Program-made: the position numbers and the translations under genes | Notes under the pieces: model-generated | What the model saw: only the letters and a program-made list of their open reading frames with translations | Databases searched by the model: none | What the model was told of the DNA's origin: nothing | Origin: Quillaja saponaria | Lineage: Eukaryota; Streptophyta; Magnoliopsida; Fabales; Quillajaceae | Direction of reading: 5' to 3' | Length of the DNA: 64,000 nucleotides | Assembly (NCBI GenBank): GCA_029379385.1 | Contig: CM055618.1 | Span: forward strand, 15,539,071 to 15,603,070 | In this document: positions 11,524-26,000 of the stretch, piece by piece | Position numbering within the stretch: position 1 is the first letter of the stretch | Layout: each line of letters begins with the position of its first letter

Positions 11524-14500
11524 CTATTGAGCAATAGGATATCTAGAAATATAACAATCCTTTACACGAGAAGTACCATCCCTTGCTAGAATCCCTTCAA
11601 CATCTCCAATAATTCTAGCCAACCATATCTCCAAATTTCTCTGGATTCCTTTGAAGTTATTTCTAATGGAGTCCAAAGACCGTCTTGGGGGCAGTATACC
11701 CTGGCTCCCCAGTTCATCCCTATTATAGTTCTTTCCAATCTCCGTTTGTAATGCCGCCAGCTTTTGTCCAGTGTCAGATGTACGCTGTTGAAGCCGGAAT
11801 GCTTCAAGTAAAAAATCAGTTTGTCTTTGTGTTTGAAATTCTGAACTAAGGTTGAGTTCACAGGGATCACTAGCCTGGCGAAGAAAGGGAAAAAGTGGAT
11901 AATAAATTAATCAAACAAACTCATAATGCATAGGAATAAGTAACAAAGTAAATATCTTGAGGTTGAATGAAACAAAAAGATTAAGAATTAGAAGAAGCAG
12001 GCATAGAAGTGGGTTGGTGTTTTGGGTGAGAAGAAAACCTCTAAGGTGGCCATTTCTTAAATCTGAGTGGCATGAACTTGACTTTTCTCGTAATGAAAAC
12101 TCATCATCAAAACTAGAGTTAATTAAATTTGTGGTTGGAGAAACAAAAAAGACAAAACATGTAAGCAAATGATTCAATGCTCTCTTGAATTCACAAACCA
12201 ATATGTTCATAAAATTAATTGAATTTGTTAGTTTTATTCTGAAATGACTATCATGTTCCATCTCAATGGCATGAGAGCATGTTTATAGTACATAAAAAGT
12301 CCTAGTACTAAAGAAGAAAAAACAATGGTTCTTGCCATATCAGTTGCTTGCACCAAAGATTTTCCTTTTTATCCCAGAACATCAAATTAATATGTAAAAA
12401 TTTGTATTGATGCAAGAAACCATCAATTTAAGACTGTTCATTGATTGAATTGGCTGGAGGATATGACAGACAATTCATGATTTTTATACAGATCACCAGA
12501 ACACCACCAACAAAATTCCTAGTCCAAGTTTGACATCAAAAATCTAATGACATATACCTTCTGAAAAAGCATGCATAAGAAATTTATTCTATAGGCACAA
12601 GAAACATACGGTTTACATACCCAGCACATAATTTCCAAAGAATCAAGTGGGTGATTTTCCTTTAAAATTGTAGACGATTAGAATACAGCATAAAAGCAAT
12701 ATAGCAGAGGTGTTTATCTTACCATCCTTCTGCATAAATTGTTAATCTTTCCTGCAAGAGTTTGATATCTCCTTGCTTGCTTCCTCATCAATGGTGGTAC
12801 TTTTGAAGGGTCACTCTTACCAACATTTTCCAGATTCAGAAGTTCCAGTTCAAGTAACTTAAGTTTAGATGAATCTTCAGTTGATTCACTATCTACCTTC
12901 CAAGGGGACTCCCTTCTGGGAAAACAAGAACAAGTTGTAATTTAGTTAGTTGCAGGTAATACTATGCTTCAGAAGCTATCTGCATCTAGTTTAGCTATTG
13001 TTTACCTTGCTATAAAAAGCTTCGTATTGTACAACGATTCAAGAGATTCATACTGCACATCCTGAAACAATAAATGTTTAAAACTCAGATACAGAGGAAA
13101 CCCTTCATCCCAAGAGTGATTTATGTGAGATTGTGTGTCATGAGAGACAATTATTTTACGAATTTGGTCCATCTGAAAGAATGTGTCAAGACTATGGTAG
13201 CAGGATTGAAGGTTTTATGTTGCTTTGTAATAACTAGGTTCAGATATTTACTTGTCCAGAAGATGTTCTTTGTCTGCATAGTTATCGAGTTGAAAATATT
13301 TGACACATTAAGCAACAGAAAAAGATAGAGCCATGGCAGAAGCAATGTGTTGAATGGACTATTGATTTCAGATAAATGCCTATTTAATTTGTAGCCCAAC
13401 TGGTTGAGCATGTTACAGAAGAATAAAACATCACTAGACATGTCTTGAGCGTTTCAAAAGAAGCTGTGTTTCAAAAACTCCAAGAGGATTGGTTTGGGGG
13501 ATTGTTAAAGAAGAAAGCGTAGAAGAAAGAGGCAGCTGATAGACCATCTACTTGTTTACAAAACGCAATATAAATTAATTAATTAAAGAAATTGATTCAA
13601 TGAACAAAAGGGTACATATAATGTGCAAGTATTTGCTAATTTTGAGAGTATGTAAACAATAAAATCCCTAAACTCTAAAAGTTTGATATTCTGGAGTGGC
13701 AAGTAACAGGAGAATGTAGGAGAAAAGGGGTTTTGATGAACTCGAATCATAAAAGCTGAAGGTTTAGTTAAGTTGGTAGTTGTAAAACTAAAAAGTGGCA
13801 TCCGAAATCCTTTCACATCTAAATCCACCACCATTTGAAAAGTAAGAACATAACATAAAAAAGTCCTGCTTTCTTTACCTCGTGGATTACATTTTGTTCA
13901 GTTTCAAGTACAAAAAAAATTACCCATATGAGTCCTTCAAGTATTCATTGAAAAACAAACCAAAGTTTCTTCATGGCGTTTAGTTTTTCTTTACCCGAGA
14001 ATGATAGTGTATTATATATTAATAAACTAACAACAGCAAGAAGAAGAAAGACATATATGAAATTTATCCAAACCTGCCAAAGAGTGGCTTTTTCTGCCAA
14101 AAGTTTTGAAGCAGTGGCCAACTTCTCCAAGTCAAACCCATTACAAAGCTGTTGCTGATACTGCTGTCCGTGCTCATAAACAATATTGATTTCCTCCACA
14201 TTCCTATTAGTCCCCAGCATGCATTCCTCTACATCCTTCTGAAACCACTCCCCGCTTTGAGCACCAACCAATTCCTGTTCAGCTTTCTCAGCTTCAGACT
14301 CACCATTGTCCCTCCTGGACATAAAGGTAATCATCTCATCCCTCTCAAAAACCTCCCTCTCCAATTCTTCAATCCGGGCTTCCGATTCAGCTTCATATTT
14401 CTCAAAATCCGTAACCTTTGTCTTCAAATGTGCGATTTCTTCAGTGGCAGCGTCGATCTGGTGAAGCAATCTATTCTCTTCTGCATGCCAGGCGTTGCGG

Positions 14501-14764
14501 TGACTGGCGAAAATCTCAACGACCCTGACATTGGCCTTAGAGTCTTCTTTCCTCCTCGATTTCATCTGCCTCAGTTGCTCTTCAGCTTGAAATAGCTTTA
14601 TAGAAAGCTCCCTCTCTTGGGATTTGAGGGTTGGAACCAAAAAGATTGAATTTTTCGGTAACAATGCTTAGGAAAACAGAGAAACTAAGGCCTAAGAAAG
14701 AAGACACAAGCTTCTTTAGCTCTTCTGCTTGGTTTTGCTGTTCTTCTTCTTGTTCTTCTGCCAT
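11524..14764 (-). CDS. coiled-coil protein of unknown function, frameshifted in exon 1
   Basis: Exons on the minus strand: 14764-14074, 13061-13006, 12915-12723 and 11874-11524 (stop TAG). The start is the ATG at 14764 (MAEEQEEEQQNQAEELKK). The N-terminus has a short hydrophobic stretch (SSFLGLSFSVFL), then a long charged coiled coil (QAEEQLRQMKSRRKEDSK, EARIEELEREVFERDEMI) and a C-terminal coiled region (LLELELLNLENV, RRYQTLAGKINNLCRRM). Total about 430 residues. Exon 1 is 691 nt, one more than a multiple of three, although its end must be in phase 0 to join exon 2 (DVQYESLESLYNTK). The frame changes at about 14666-14672: SVFL continues as LPKNSIFLVPTL in the next frame. One extra A (minus strand) in CTAAGCA explains it. 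The family is common in plants to my memory, but I do not know a function. Confidence 0.75.
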
Positions 14765-17055
14765 TACAACTACTGGGACTTTTTCCGCGAGGGAAGGAAA
14801 CAGAGAAGTTAAAGCCTTTTTGTGTGTTTGTGTGTGAAAGATGAAAAGGGGTTTGAAGTTTGAAGGCGTCGATTGAGTCCCTTGAGTCTGTGTTTTAGGC
14901 TTTCAGCTAGCTTGGGAAGTGAGCCAGTGTGGTTTGTTGGTAGCTGATGCGCAAGTAGAAAATGGACGACTTTTTTTTTTTTTTTGGTAATATATTTGAA
15001 TTTAATACTTAATTCATGTTATTATTTAAAATTTTAACACAGTTAAAATTTTTATTAAATGAATATATAATTAATATTCTTCCATGCGTTAGACTTGCTA
15101 AAGATAAAATATGCAAATGAAAAAGAAACTCCTAGTGCTAATCAATATATGTGAGCTACATTAAAAATTTGAATTAACTTTGTGAAAAGAGTGGTTAAGA
15201 GTTTTTATTTTAAATTTGTTTGATAAAATGAGTTGAATTAATTTTATTAAATTTGATTTGTAAACTCGTAAACTAACTCGTTATTTATTTTAATAGAATA
15301 ATTTAATTATAATAACTTATTTGTTTATAATATAATATAAAGACTGAAAAAAAAAAAAAAACAATTGTTATTAGTTGTAGCTTTAGAAATAAACAAGTCT
15401 AAATTGTTATTTTATTAGTTTATGGTTTTGAGATAAAGTTTTTGTTCATATATATTTTTTATTTATTAAATATTAAGTTTTAGTAATTATGAACTAAGCA
15501 AAATATTATTTTTTGTTGTACGTTAAAATAAAATAATAGTAACATCAGATTGTTATGTTTTGGTTTAAAAAATAAAATAAAATCTTATTTTTATATTTTT
15601 TGTCAAAAGCATTTTTTGAAATTTTATTTTAGAATAATAGGCTTATTTATTATTTTGGTCTCTGAAGATTACATTAATTTCTTCTATGGTCCTTAAATTT
15701 TTTTTAATATAATCCTTATTGATTTAATTTTTTTAATTGAATTTTTAATTTAATCCAAATTATTAACTTGAGATAAAATCTAATGAAATCAGTTTATATT
15801 ATTTTGGGATATATAAAAAAATAAAAATTAATGCATGAAAAAAAAAAACCACATAAATAATAAATCAATTATTAGAGAAATTTATTTTTACAATTTAAAC
15901 TTTTCTTAAAATATCAATTTATTTTCATTTATTTTTTAATTAAATTAACTAATTATTCAATGTTACATCTAAATTTAATATTTTTGACTAGATTAAGAAT
16001 TCAATGTTTAAAATATTAAATGTTGAAGGATCAAAATAAAAAAAAAAAATTAAATCTTGAAATACCTGATTAGAAAAAAAAATTTTGAAAGACCAAAATA
16101 GAAACTGTTGTAATTGTTAAGGATGCATTTGGGCCGTTACTAGTTTAAGGGGAATCAAGCCCAATCGTAAGAGTTTTGAATAAGAAGAACCTTCAAATAA
16201 ACGGCGAGTTTTGGAATTTCATCAAGAGTAGGACACGCTGCCAGAAACTGAATAAAACAGGAAGTCTGAAACTTCCATTGGCGTCGGCGCCGCGGTAACA
16301 AGTCCGCCATCACGCCACCAGATACGCCACCACCAGATACACCTCGCGATTTCTTCTTCGTTCTAGCGCGAGACGGCACTCCTTCTACAGACAACAAAGA
16401 AAGAAAGCGCCAAACGGTTAGCTATAAGTTTTGTGAAGGTAGTCGGCCAAGAGAAAGAAGGGGATCAAATTGCACTACTGTGGGGATGTATTATGAAATT
16501 ATAAACTAAAGTTGGGGTAAAAATATAATTATCATGAATGAGTACTTGCTGATAGCAAGTTATGAGTATTTGAACAAGTTTTTACCACTTTATTTTAATA
16601 AAATTGTGGGACCCATCCGTGCACCAAGCAACTTTCCTCCGGTACATATCACTTTCCATTTAAAAATTGGCTTTGGATTTCTCAATTCCAATTCTTTAGG
16701 CCCAATTCCTTGGTCCCAAACGGCCCGCAGGAACCTGGATGTGCTGTAAAAAGATCGAAGACGAAAAAATAAAAAGAGGAAGAGGGAACCTGCAGGTCTG
16801 AAGCTCATACACCGAAATTCTTATATTTTCAGGTGGGTTTTGCATCCATCTCCCGCGAAACTGAAGAATTTTTCAACATATGTTACATATCCTTGATTTC
16901 AAATTCTGCGTCTTAAATTTGAAACAATGGTTTCCTTTTCTTTTTCTTGACGTTTCTCTCTCGGGGTATTGTTGGTTGTATATGAATTCATCTAGTTCGA
17001 AGCTATTGATTCATAGCAGCTTGAATTTTGAATGCAGAGCAGTTGTTCATACAAA
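14765..17055. other. intergenic DNA and TAF1 5' region
   Basis: 14980-16120 is very AT-rich with A and T runs and holds no gene. A GC-richer segment at 16155-16397 has an 80-codon minus-strand frame rich in Arg and Gly near its start; it matches no family I know. A likely 5' UTR intron of TAF1 runs from CAG|GTGGGT (16833) to AATGCAG (17037), just before the TAF1 ATG. Confidence 0.35.
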
Positions 17056-20000
17056 ATGGGATATGATTCAAGAAGCCCTTCACAAGATGGGAGGGACGAA
17101 GGTAGTCCGCTACTTAACAAAATAAAAGAGAAAATTTATTAACCGTTTTGGGTTACTGTTAGTTCTTCCTAGTTATTGAAGTTATGAATATCTTGACCAC
17201 CACAATTCACTAACTGCTGCTAGCTTTTCATCAAAATTGTCTTCTGCTATGTCAAAGCTCTTTACTTTTTGGCTGTAATTTTTCTTTACTTCTAATACTA
17301 TTTAAATTATTTTTTGTTATTATTGTTAGAAAATTCTTTCTTTTTATAATTTATGGTACCCTTAGTGAATCATTGTTCATGATATGCCCCCCTTTTCCTT
17401 GTAAGTTTCTCCTGAAAATGTTTCAAAAGAGTACCTAGTATCTAGCAGAAGGAGCCTAATTTATAACAGTATGAGACACTTGTGATTCAAGTTACTCTCT
17501 GGTTCTCTATAAATTTATATGAACTCTACTTTTCTACTTTTTTTTTCTTGTAAAGACACTGTTTTGATTTTTTTAGTTTGACAGATGATGATGAAGAATA
17601 TGATGAAGCTGGCAGTAGTAATCGGCTTCTGGGGTTTATGTTTGGAAATGTTGATAATTCTGGTGATCTTGATGTTGATTATCTTGATGAGGTATTTTTT
17701 ATGTATACCTTGGAAACATGCAGATAAGGGTTTTAATTTCATAAATGCGTGTTTTCTCATAGGATATTTATGTGATACTCCTGCAATTATGTAACTATTT
17801 GATTTTCTCATTATAGTTTTATTATATAATGCTTTTTTTTTTTTTTTGGTTCAATCTGAGAGTTCTCCATTTTCAAAGTTATCTACAGCCCCAAAGTTCA
17901 AAATTTTAGCAACCAACTGTTTGTAGAGTATTTTATAATGTTGAGAACACACGTTGATAGTTGTTGGGAAAGGAATATATAAGCTACATTTCTCTGCTGT
18001 TGAGTTCTAGGAAACACTCGAATGGCGTTCTGGCAGCTAAAGTGCTCACCCTTATGGTCTTTGTAGCTGCAAACAACAGGCTTAATTGTCATAAACTAAT
18101 GGAACTTGTGAGGGAAGGCATACTGGCTGGAGATTTGCACAATACCTATAGCATGCACGTTAATTACAAATGCATTATGAGATTTGATTTATTTGCCTAG
18201 ATAGCATTGAAGGATACTTTATCCAAGATTGAAGGGAGCTTATGATCTGTAACTAAATGAAAATTTCTATTTGATAGCTTACTTTTCATATTTTCTTAGT
18301 TGTGAAGCTCTTTACTTCTGGTGTTAGGATTGACAAAGAACTTGTTTGTGATCGTATTCTAGTTGTATTTTCATTTTGGTGCTAAATCTGCACATTCCTT
18401 TCCAGGATGCGAAGGAGCATCTTTCTGCACTGGCTGACAAGCTTGGTCCATCGCTAACAGACATAGATGTAAGAAAATAGCATTTCCTTGCTGTTTTATT
18501 CAGTATGATAATTCAGAATGTTATTTGGTGATCTTGTCAAGAAGTGGCTACTTGTCCTTTTTTGCTTTCGGTATTTGTTGCTTGCATTTTTTTCAACTCT
18601 GCCTTTTTTCTCATTCTCATTTTAATTTGCAGTTGTCAGGAAAATCACCACGAACACCACCTGATGTTGTCGAACAAGGTGATGTATGCCAGGAAAAAAA
18701 ACTATATCATGCAGTTTTGATGTTCTGTTAGAGTGTTAGTATCTTTTTTCCTCATCAACTAAAAACTTGACTCCTTTTAATTTTTTTCTTTTTTATTTTA
18801 AATATATTTCTAAAAGATATAATCAGAAAACATACCAAATTCTTACTTGCCTGTGCCATTCCCTTCGAATTTTCTGGTCTTTGCAATTTCCTCAAGACTG
18901 GCATTGGAGTATCACTCAATGACAATATCTGATGGGTTTGACCTGTGTACTTGAGAGAAAAAAAAATAAAGTTGTTTGATTAGTGTTCCTGATGGCAAAG
19001 ACTTTAAACACATTAGAAATACCTATATCCTCTAAGCAAAAGGAGTCTCGGTGAAGTAGCATGTCATTTTTGGTACTTCAATGGTTGATGTACTGCAGAA
19101 GTAGAGCATGATTGAAATTGGAGAATGGGTGTTCGGTGAAATAGCATCTCGATTAGTGTTCCTGATGGCAAGGACTTTAACCTTTTCTTTTTGGTTCTAT
19201 TTAATATTTAATTTAGATATATGTTTTTCGGATTATCTTTGGTAGCTTGGTGCTTGACTTTTGAAAGAGCGACTTTGTGATTGGGACAAATCCAAAATAG
19301 GAAAGTTCCATCTAAAGTGGGATGGGGGAGTGTACTGTCAAACTTTGGTATGTCCTTTTGTTAAAATATGTATCTTTGTAATAGCTTCAAACTTTCAAAT
19401 GAGTCTCATGTGAAGTTAATGTATGAGAAACTATGTAATTGCCTAGTTAGTCTAATTGGCTTAGTAACTTGAAGAATAGGCCGGTTCACATGAACCAAAA
19501 TGGTTAGCCCAAGTTAATTTGTAGCTGGGTACGTGTTGCTTATAAACCACACTAACACTTCACACTTACAATGTGCAACTTGGGGTCTCACAAGCTCAAT
19601 TGCTGCCTTGGATCTACATTCATTATAAACACTAAATTTTCAGAATCTACTTTGCTGTTGTAACCCTGGCTTGTTTGTTGCTGAATTTTCTGGTTACTTT
19701 GTTTGTTGTAATGTTAGACTATGACGAAAAAAGCGGAAGATGCAGTTGATTACGAAGATATTGATGAGGAGTATGACGGACCAGAAATTCAAGCTGTCAC
19801 TGAGGAGGACTATTTATTACCGAAAAAGGACTTTTTTTCTGTTGAAGTTTCTCTTGGGGCTTTGGAGTCTAGAGCTTCTGTGTTTGATGATGAGAACTAT
19901 GACGAGGAAATTGAAATAGAACAGGAAATAGTGAATAACAATTCTGAAGCTGATAGCATTTCTTTATCAGGTAATTGCATGTTTAAATGATTTCCATTAG

Positions 20001-23000
20001 TAGCCATATCTTTTTTTTTTTTTTTTTTATATCAAAAATGCATCCATAACCATTATTTTTTACTATTAGAAAAGTATGCATTAACATTTTTTAGCTTTTG
20101 CATTTTTTTTGTTTTTGCTAACAAGTGGTTGTATGTGCATGTTTAATGTTTTGGTTTCTTCAAGTTGTCTCACATCAGCATTTTAATAGCCTTACTCAGA
20201 TACAAGATGGAGTCTGAAGAAATCTCTTGTAGTAAATTTTTCCATCTTGTCACCAATGGTTCACTTTGGTTGTGATCATAAAAATAACTCTCATATTTTG
20301 TTGTCAAAGGGTTGTTTGTGATAAAAGTATTTTGGTCTATGTTTAACCTATATTTACTGTTCATTTGTGTACATATTATATTAATTTTTAATTTATCGAG
20401 TTGACTCTTGAGCAAATCACTTGAGCTCGGCTTGCAAAGCTTAGGTTGAAAACTTGGCTCAAGGTCGAAATCAGTTTGAAATTAAAGAAAGCGTGGATTC
20501 AGTTCATTTGAAATGAATTAATTAGTGTATAATTCAACTGAAATTGATTTGAATTTTACACTATCATTTTGAATTCCACACCAAATAAGATTTTATTTTG
20601 TGGAATTCATTTGAGATAAGTTAGTACTGGGTCTCACCTTAAATAACCATTTTATCCTTAGTATTTTCCACGTTTCTTTTTTCAGCTGAGGAAGAGATTT
20701 TGAATTACTAAAAATTATAATTAATCCTACCGACTATCATAGGTCTGGCTAACCCATGAGTGCAATACTGCACTAAACAAAAAGATCACAAATCCTGCTA
20801 CCAAATTAACAATTTAAAAAACCTAAACAACATCAATAAAAAAAGAAGAAAAAAACATAAACAACTATGCAATGTTTTTGACCAAAACAGGGGTTACAAT
20901 GGAACCCCAGTTATAAAAATATATTGTAATTTGTAACCAGGTAAGAAGACCCCATTCCGAAGCATGGAACCTCTTCCTGCAGACGGAAGCTTCAAAACAA
21001 GTACACTCTGTAAGAGTACTAACCCAACAGAGAAGAAAATCCTGTACCCTATTACCCAAAGATTAGCTAATTTCAGTTGTAATTGCTTCTTTTTTTCTTC
21101 ATATTTATCTTTCCATGTTCATCTGGTTGTAATTGTACATATTGTAAAAGCCTGTACCAAGTAAAGTTAGGTGTACTATTGTTATTGGGCCTTGGTGTTT
21201 GGAGTCATTGTTAGTTTGAATTAGGATGTAGCATACATATATATAAAGCTTGTTTGTAATATTTCTGTGTGTGAGATCTATAATTTCAATATAAAAATTG
21301 AGGGTAGTATGGGAAAAATTTAAACTGAAATGAATTATTCATCTGTTCAAGAAAGAGAATTAAGCCGAATTCCATAAGAGTCCGTTTGGATCTTCGAATT
21401 GGGATTATTGTTTAGAATTGTAAGTTCAATCCAAATTCTACTAGAATTCATTTGAAATGAATTTAATTATAGAATTCATTTTAATTTTTGATTTGATTCC
21501 AAACAAACTGTTAGGAGCTGAGGTCAAGTCAAATAATTACCGTGTTGTGCTCAAGCTGACTTTCGAGCTGGCTGGCTGGATTAGACCGCTGCCTCCATTG
21601 CAAGTCTGCAGTCGTGTCCCCAACAACATCATATTGAACAAGTCTAGAATTGAAATTTCCTTTTGTGCTTCTTAAGTAGATGTCACGCCTTCCTTCAACT
21701 CACCAAGTAATACATAATTTCAGATATTCCCTCTTCCACAAAAAAGACCACAGTAATGTTTCCAATCTTTTAGCCATTGAAGCTGGTGGGAAATGAAACA
21801 GAATTTGCAATGTATCTTTTGGTTTTAATCAGTGCATTTACTCCTACCAAAAGAAAAATGCATTTACTCTCATATTTTACCTGGGCTATGGAATAATTGG
21901 TACATTCAAGTGTGAAATCTTTCCCTTATTATTTCTTTTGATTAGACTTATTTTACCTTGCCTAATTCAGGGGAGCAGGTTGAGAGCCTCATAATTGTTT
22001 CTGGAGGAGAAAGTTCTCTTGAGAATGCTTCACAAGTTGGCTTGCTGCAAAACGAAAATTTGGATACTCATTTACAGACAGTACAGGAGGTTAGCTTGGC
22101 TGATCTTTTCTTTTCCCAGCCCTTGTTTTATTCAACTGTTTTTCCTTCTCTTTTGATGTTATTTTTTACATGACTCTTAAGATGGTCTTAGTAGGAACTA
22201 CTTTGAACTTTAAGCTGCAGTTTCTCCAGAGTTCTGCTCATATAATCCTTATTAACAATTCGTTATCAAACTATCATGGTTAAGTTTGCATTATCAGTTA
22301 ATGTCTTCATCTTGTTTAATGGATGAAATAAACAGGAAGTACCTGAAGTCCTGAAAGGGCCTACACCGCTGCCTGTGTTGTGCATAGAGGATGGCATGGT
22401 GATTCTGCGGTTCTCTGAAATTTTTGGTATTCATGAACCTTTGAAAAAAATGGAGAAGAGAGACAATCAGCGCTCCCTTCCTAAAGGTATATGGATGCGG
22501 ATAAGAATTTTCCTCCTGATTTTATGTCTCCAAGCCATTTCTTCTAGCAACCTAATGGAAATGATCCCAGATAGTCGTCATACATTAGCATGATTTCTTC
22601 TGTTGTTTTCATTTCTTTTTCCCTGTTCTCCTTTTGTTTAGGGGATTCTTATCCTTATTGCATTCCTTTTTCCCACTTCTCCTTTTGTTTAGGTGGCATG
22701 AGATTTTAATTTTCAGAGATTAACGGTGTTATTTTCTTCAATACCTGAATCGGGTTTTAATTGTCTGAATATTTTCTTCTGTTTCCAGATAGGTTGAAAT
22801 CTTTGGATTTGTCTGATATAGTTGAAGAGGATGAAGAGGCATTCCTTAAGGGCTCTTATCAGAGTCTCTCATATGATAAACAGGCTTGTTCGGTTCAACG
22901 TAATATATCAGAGTGTAATGAGGATGGCTTAGATTTTTCACAATTTGGTGTTCTGCATGGGACTGCTCCAATGATTAGGACAGATAGGGGACTAGAAAAA

Positions 23001-26000
23001 GACTCTTTTATCAGTGGAGAACCGATGAAAGAGGATTTAAGAGATGATTATTCTGTGGGACAGCAGTCTCAGTTGTATACTAATTTATATCCTCTTGATC
23101 AGCAAGACTGGGAAGAAGGAATTATGTGGGACAACTCTCCTGCAGCTAGTGACTACACAAATGAGAGCCGTGAAATTTCTGGACCTGACTTGGGGGCTTC
23201 TTCAAGTAGTGAAATACAAAATGAAACTGGGTTGAGAGATACTCAGTTGGAGCCTCAAAGAGAACTGGAGGAGAGAGATCATAGTTTTCTCTTGTGTAGT
23301 TCTCCTGTCTCATTGGAGCCATTTGGTTCAAGAGATTCTCCAGGACATAAAACCAATCCATTGTCAGAAAGTATATTTCATCCTCAACTTTTGAGGTTAG
23401 AATCCAGATTTGAAGTGGATAAAGATGGCAAAAAGGATAATGTTGCTGGGGAGTTTCATCAAAGTGATTCTATAAGGCGTTTTAGCAAACTTACTTCACA
23501 AAATAGAGAGATGCTTGATGGATCCTGGTTGGATGAGATAATATGGGAACCAGATAGACCTAATGTGAAACCAAAGCTAATATTGGATCTTCAGGATGAG
23601 CAGATGCTTTTTGAAATTTTGGATAACAAGGACTGTAAACACCTCCGCCTTCACGCAGGCGCCATGATCATAACTCGTTCCTTAACCAACGGGGAGTCTT
23701 CTGAGCAACAAGGGCATGGGGGTCAATCTGGATGGAGATATGTTGCTAATGATAAGCACTATTCAAACAGGAAAACTTCTCAGCAATTGAAATCAAATTC
23801 TAAAAAACGCTCAGCTCATGGTGTCAAAGTTTTTCATTCACAACCGGCACTGAAGTTGCAGACAATGAAATTGAAGTTGAGCAAGTAAGGCTGAACACTT
23901 ATGTCTCTAGTAGATTTCTATTATGTTGCGCTTCTACTTATCTTTCTTGGTTTGTGTAAGACATGATATGTTTTGTCTAGTCAGTTTGTTATCTGCATCA
24001 TCCAAACTAACTTTAAAGTTGAAGAAGAAGTCCTTTACTTGTGAAGTTACCTCACCGCTCAGGATCCTCGATGGAAGAAACTTGTTTGACATTTATATCC
24101 AGTTCTGAGCCTGTAAACAAATATTCCGTTGATGATGAAGTTCATATCCTCTATCAGATATTTTAGATTAAAGGGGGCCTGTTCTTGAGAAGCATTATTG
24201 TCAATTTTTTCTTAGTTGTGATCGTGATGTTAGAGTTAAATGGACCAGGTTAGAGTGTCTGGAGCAGTTTCACTTAGGCGTTAAATCTGTTTGTTTGGTA
24301 AATCTTTGGAAAGGTACACTTAAAGTTGTTGTTATTCATCTTCCATCTAATAGGTAGTACAAAGTATTATATTTTATCCTTTCTTGCCTAAATACCTTTC
24401 CTTGTATGGGCTGGTCTGATTTCCCTTGGAGGTCCATATGGCAGTTTTGGGCTTCCTTGATAGTTAGTTCTTTGTTTTGTTTTTTAACCTAAACTGACGT
24501 CTCAGATCATGCAAATGGAGAAAAAGAATTCATGTAACTGACCCTAACTAGTTTGGGATTAAGGTTTAGTTGAGTTGAGTTCTTTGATTTCTTTGTGTGC
24601 GTGTGCGTGTGCGCGCATGCATGCATGCATGCCTGTGTGCTTCATCTGGATTGCCACTTGAATCAGATATTAACTGCAGAAGTTTTGAGGAGGAGAAACA
24701 TAGTTGTTGCTAGCTGGTAATGTCTGTAAAAGTGAAAGGAGAACATCTTCCAATAATGGCTTTCTGTGAGAATCTTTTGGGATTTTGCTTTATCATTATG
24801 TCAGTAACCTAGAATTTCTCTCTTATTTATTTTATTTTTTATTTCACTGGCATTGTTGTCTGGTTGGGATATAAAATTGTATTTTGGTACTGTTTGGAGA
24901 ATCATACCTCCTTCTATTCTGGAACTCATGGGTAGATAGGAGAAATTTCACAAGTCGAGAATATCAATAGAAGATGAAGCGGAAGTCTCTTTATTGCTTG
25001 TTCACATGTCAACTTGTTCTTGAAATCTAAGGATATCCTCTTATTTTCCTTTGCCATTCTCATCGAGGAAATGAAAACTTGTTGTCTACAAGTTGTTTTC
25101 CATAGGTTGGTTCCCCCTGGCACTTTCTGATTTAGTGTCACTTACCCAAAAAATTGTCTCCCCGTATGATTCTTTTTCCTTTAGTGCGTGTGGAGTGGGG
25201 GTAGAATATATGCTAAGAGGAAAATATTTGGAGAAAATGCTATAAGAAAAATGAGATATTCTACAAGGGATGTCATTGTCTCTTATTTTATGTTCTAGAA
25301 AGATCTCTCAAGAATCACTTTTTAAGTCAGAGTAGGACAGAGAAATCTGAAGACCACAAAAATAAATTATAAAATAATGTTTTCTCGGTGGAAAAGTTAG
25401 ACGAGCTTGAACAAATAGGGATCATTCCATGTGAAGATATGTTGTCTGACTTCTATGAAACTTTGAAAAGGTCTTGACTTCATGGAAGTCTATCTTGAGG
25501 TCTTGCATCCCGCTAGAAGTTTCTTTATATTTATTGTGAACAGCAAGGAATTGGATTCCTGATGTGTATGAGAGCTCTAATTCTGACTACTACTTTTGGG
25601 GTAAAGTGCATGTGGTTTGGATCACTTCATGGACTGACAAAATATCATCAAAGCAAATGTAGTACCCCTACTTAGGTGAGGTCAGATATGCATTAGTCCG
25701 AGATTTGTGGGACTTGATGAGGACATCAAAGATTTAAGTGGTGAAGATTGTGATATCCTGAGGTGGGGGGGGGGGGGGGGGGAGTTTGTACTTGTTCAGG
25801 TATATTGTATGCTAAGCCCCACATCGGTTGTGTGCGACTCCATTTTGTCGTTATAGGTGACTCCTAGGGGGCCTAAATTGTGACTATAACTATTGGGGGT
25901 CATGTGCATGTGGGTATACCATGCTCATGCAATTACTGTGTGAAATATCGGGTGAACTCTTTAAAGGAAGGATGGGGTTTGCCATATGCAAAAAGCATCC

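Noticed and set aside
14152..14595. 147-codon plus-strand frame
   Set aside because: Antisense to exon 1 of the coiled-coil gene, whose frame continues through spliced exons.
18975..19182. Short repeat GATTAGTGTTCCTGATGGCA twice in a TAF1 intron
   Set aside because: Real but only a small local duplication with no sign of function.
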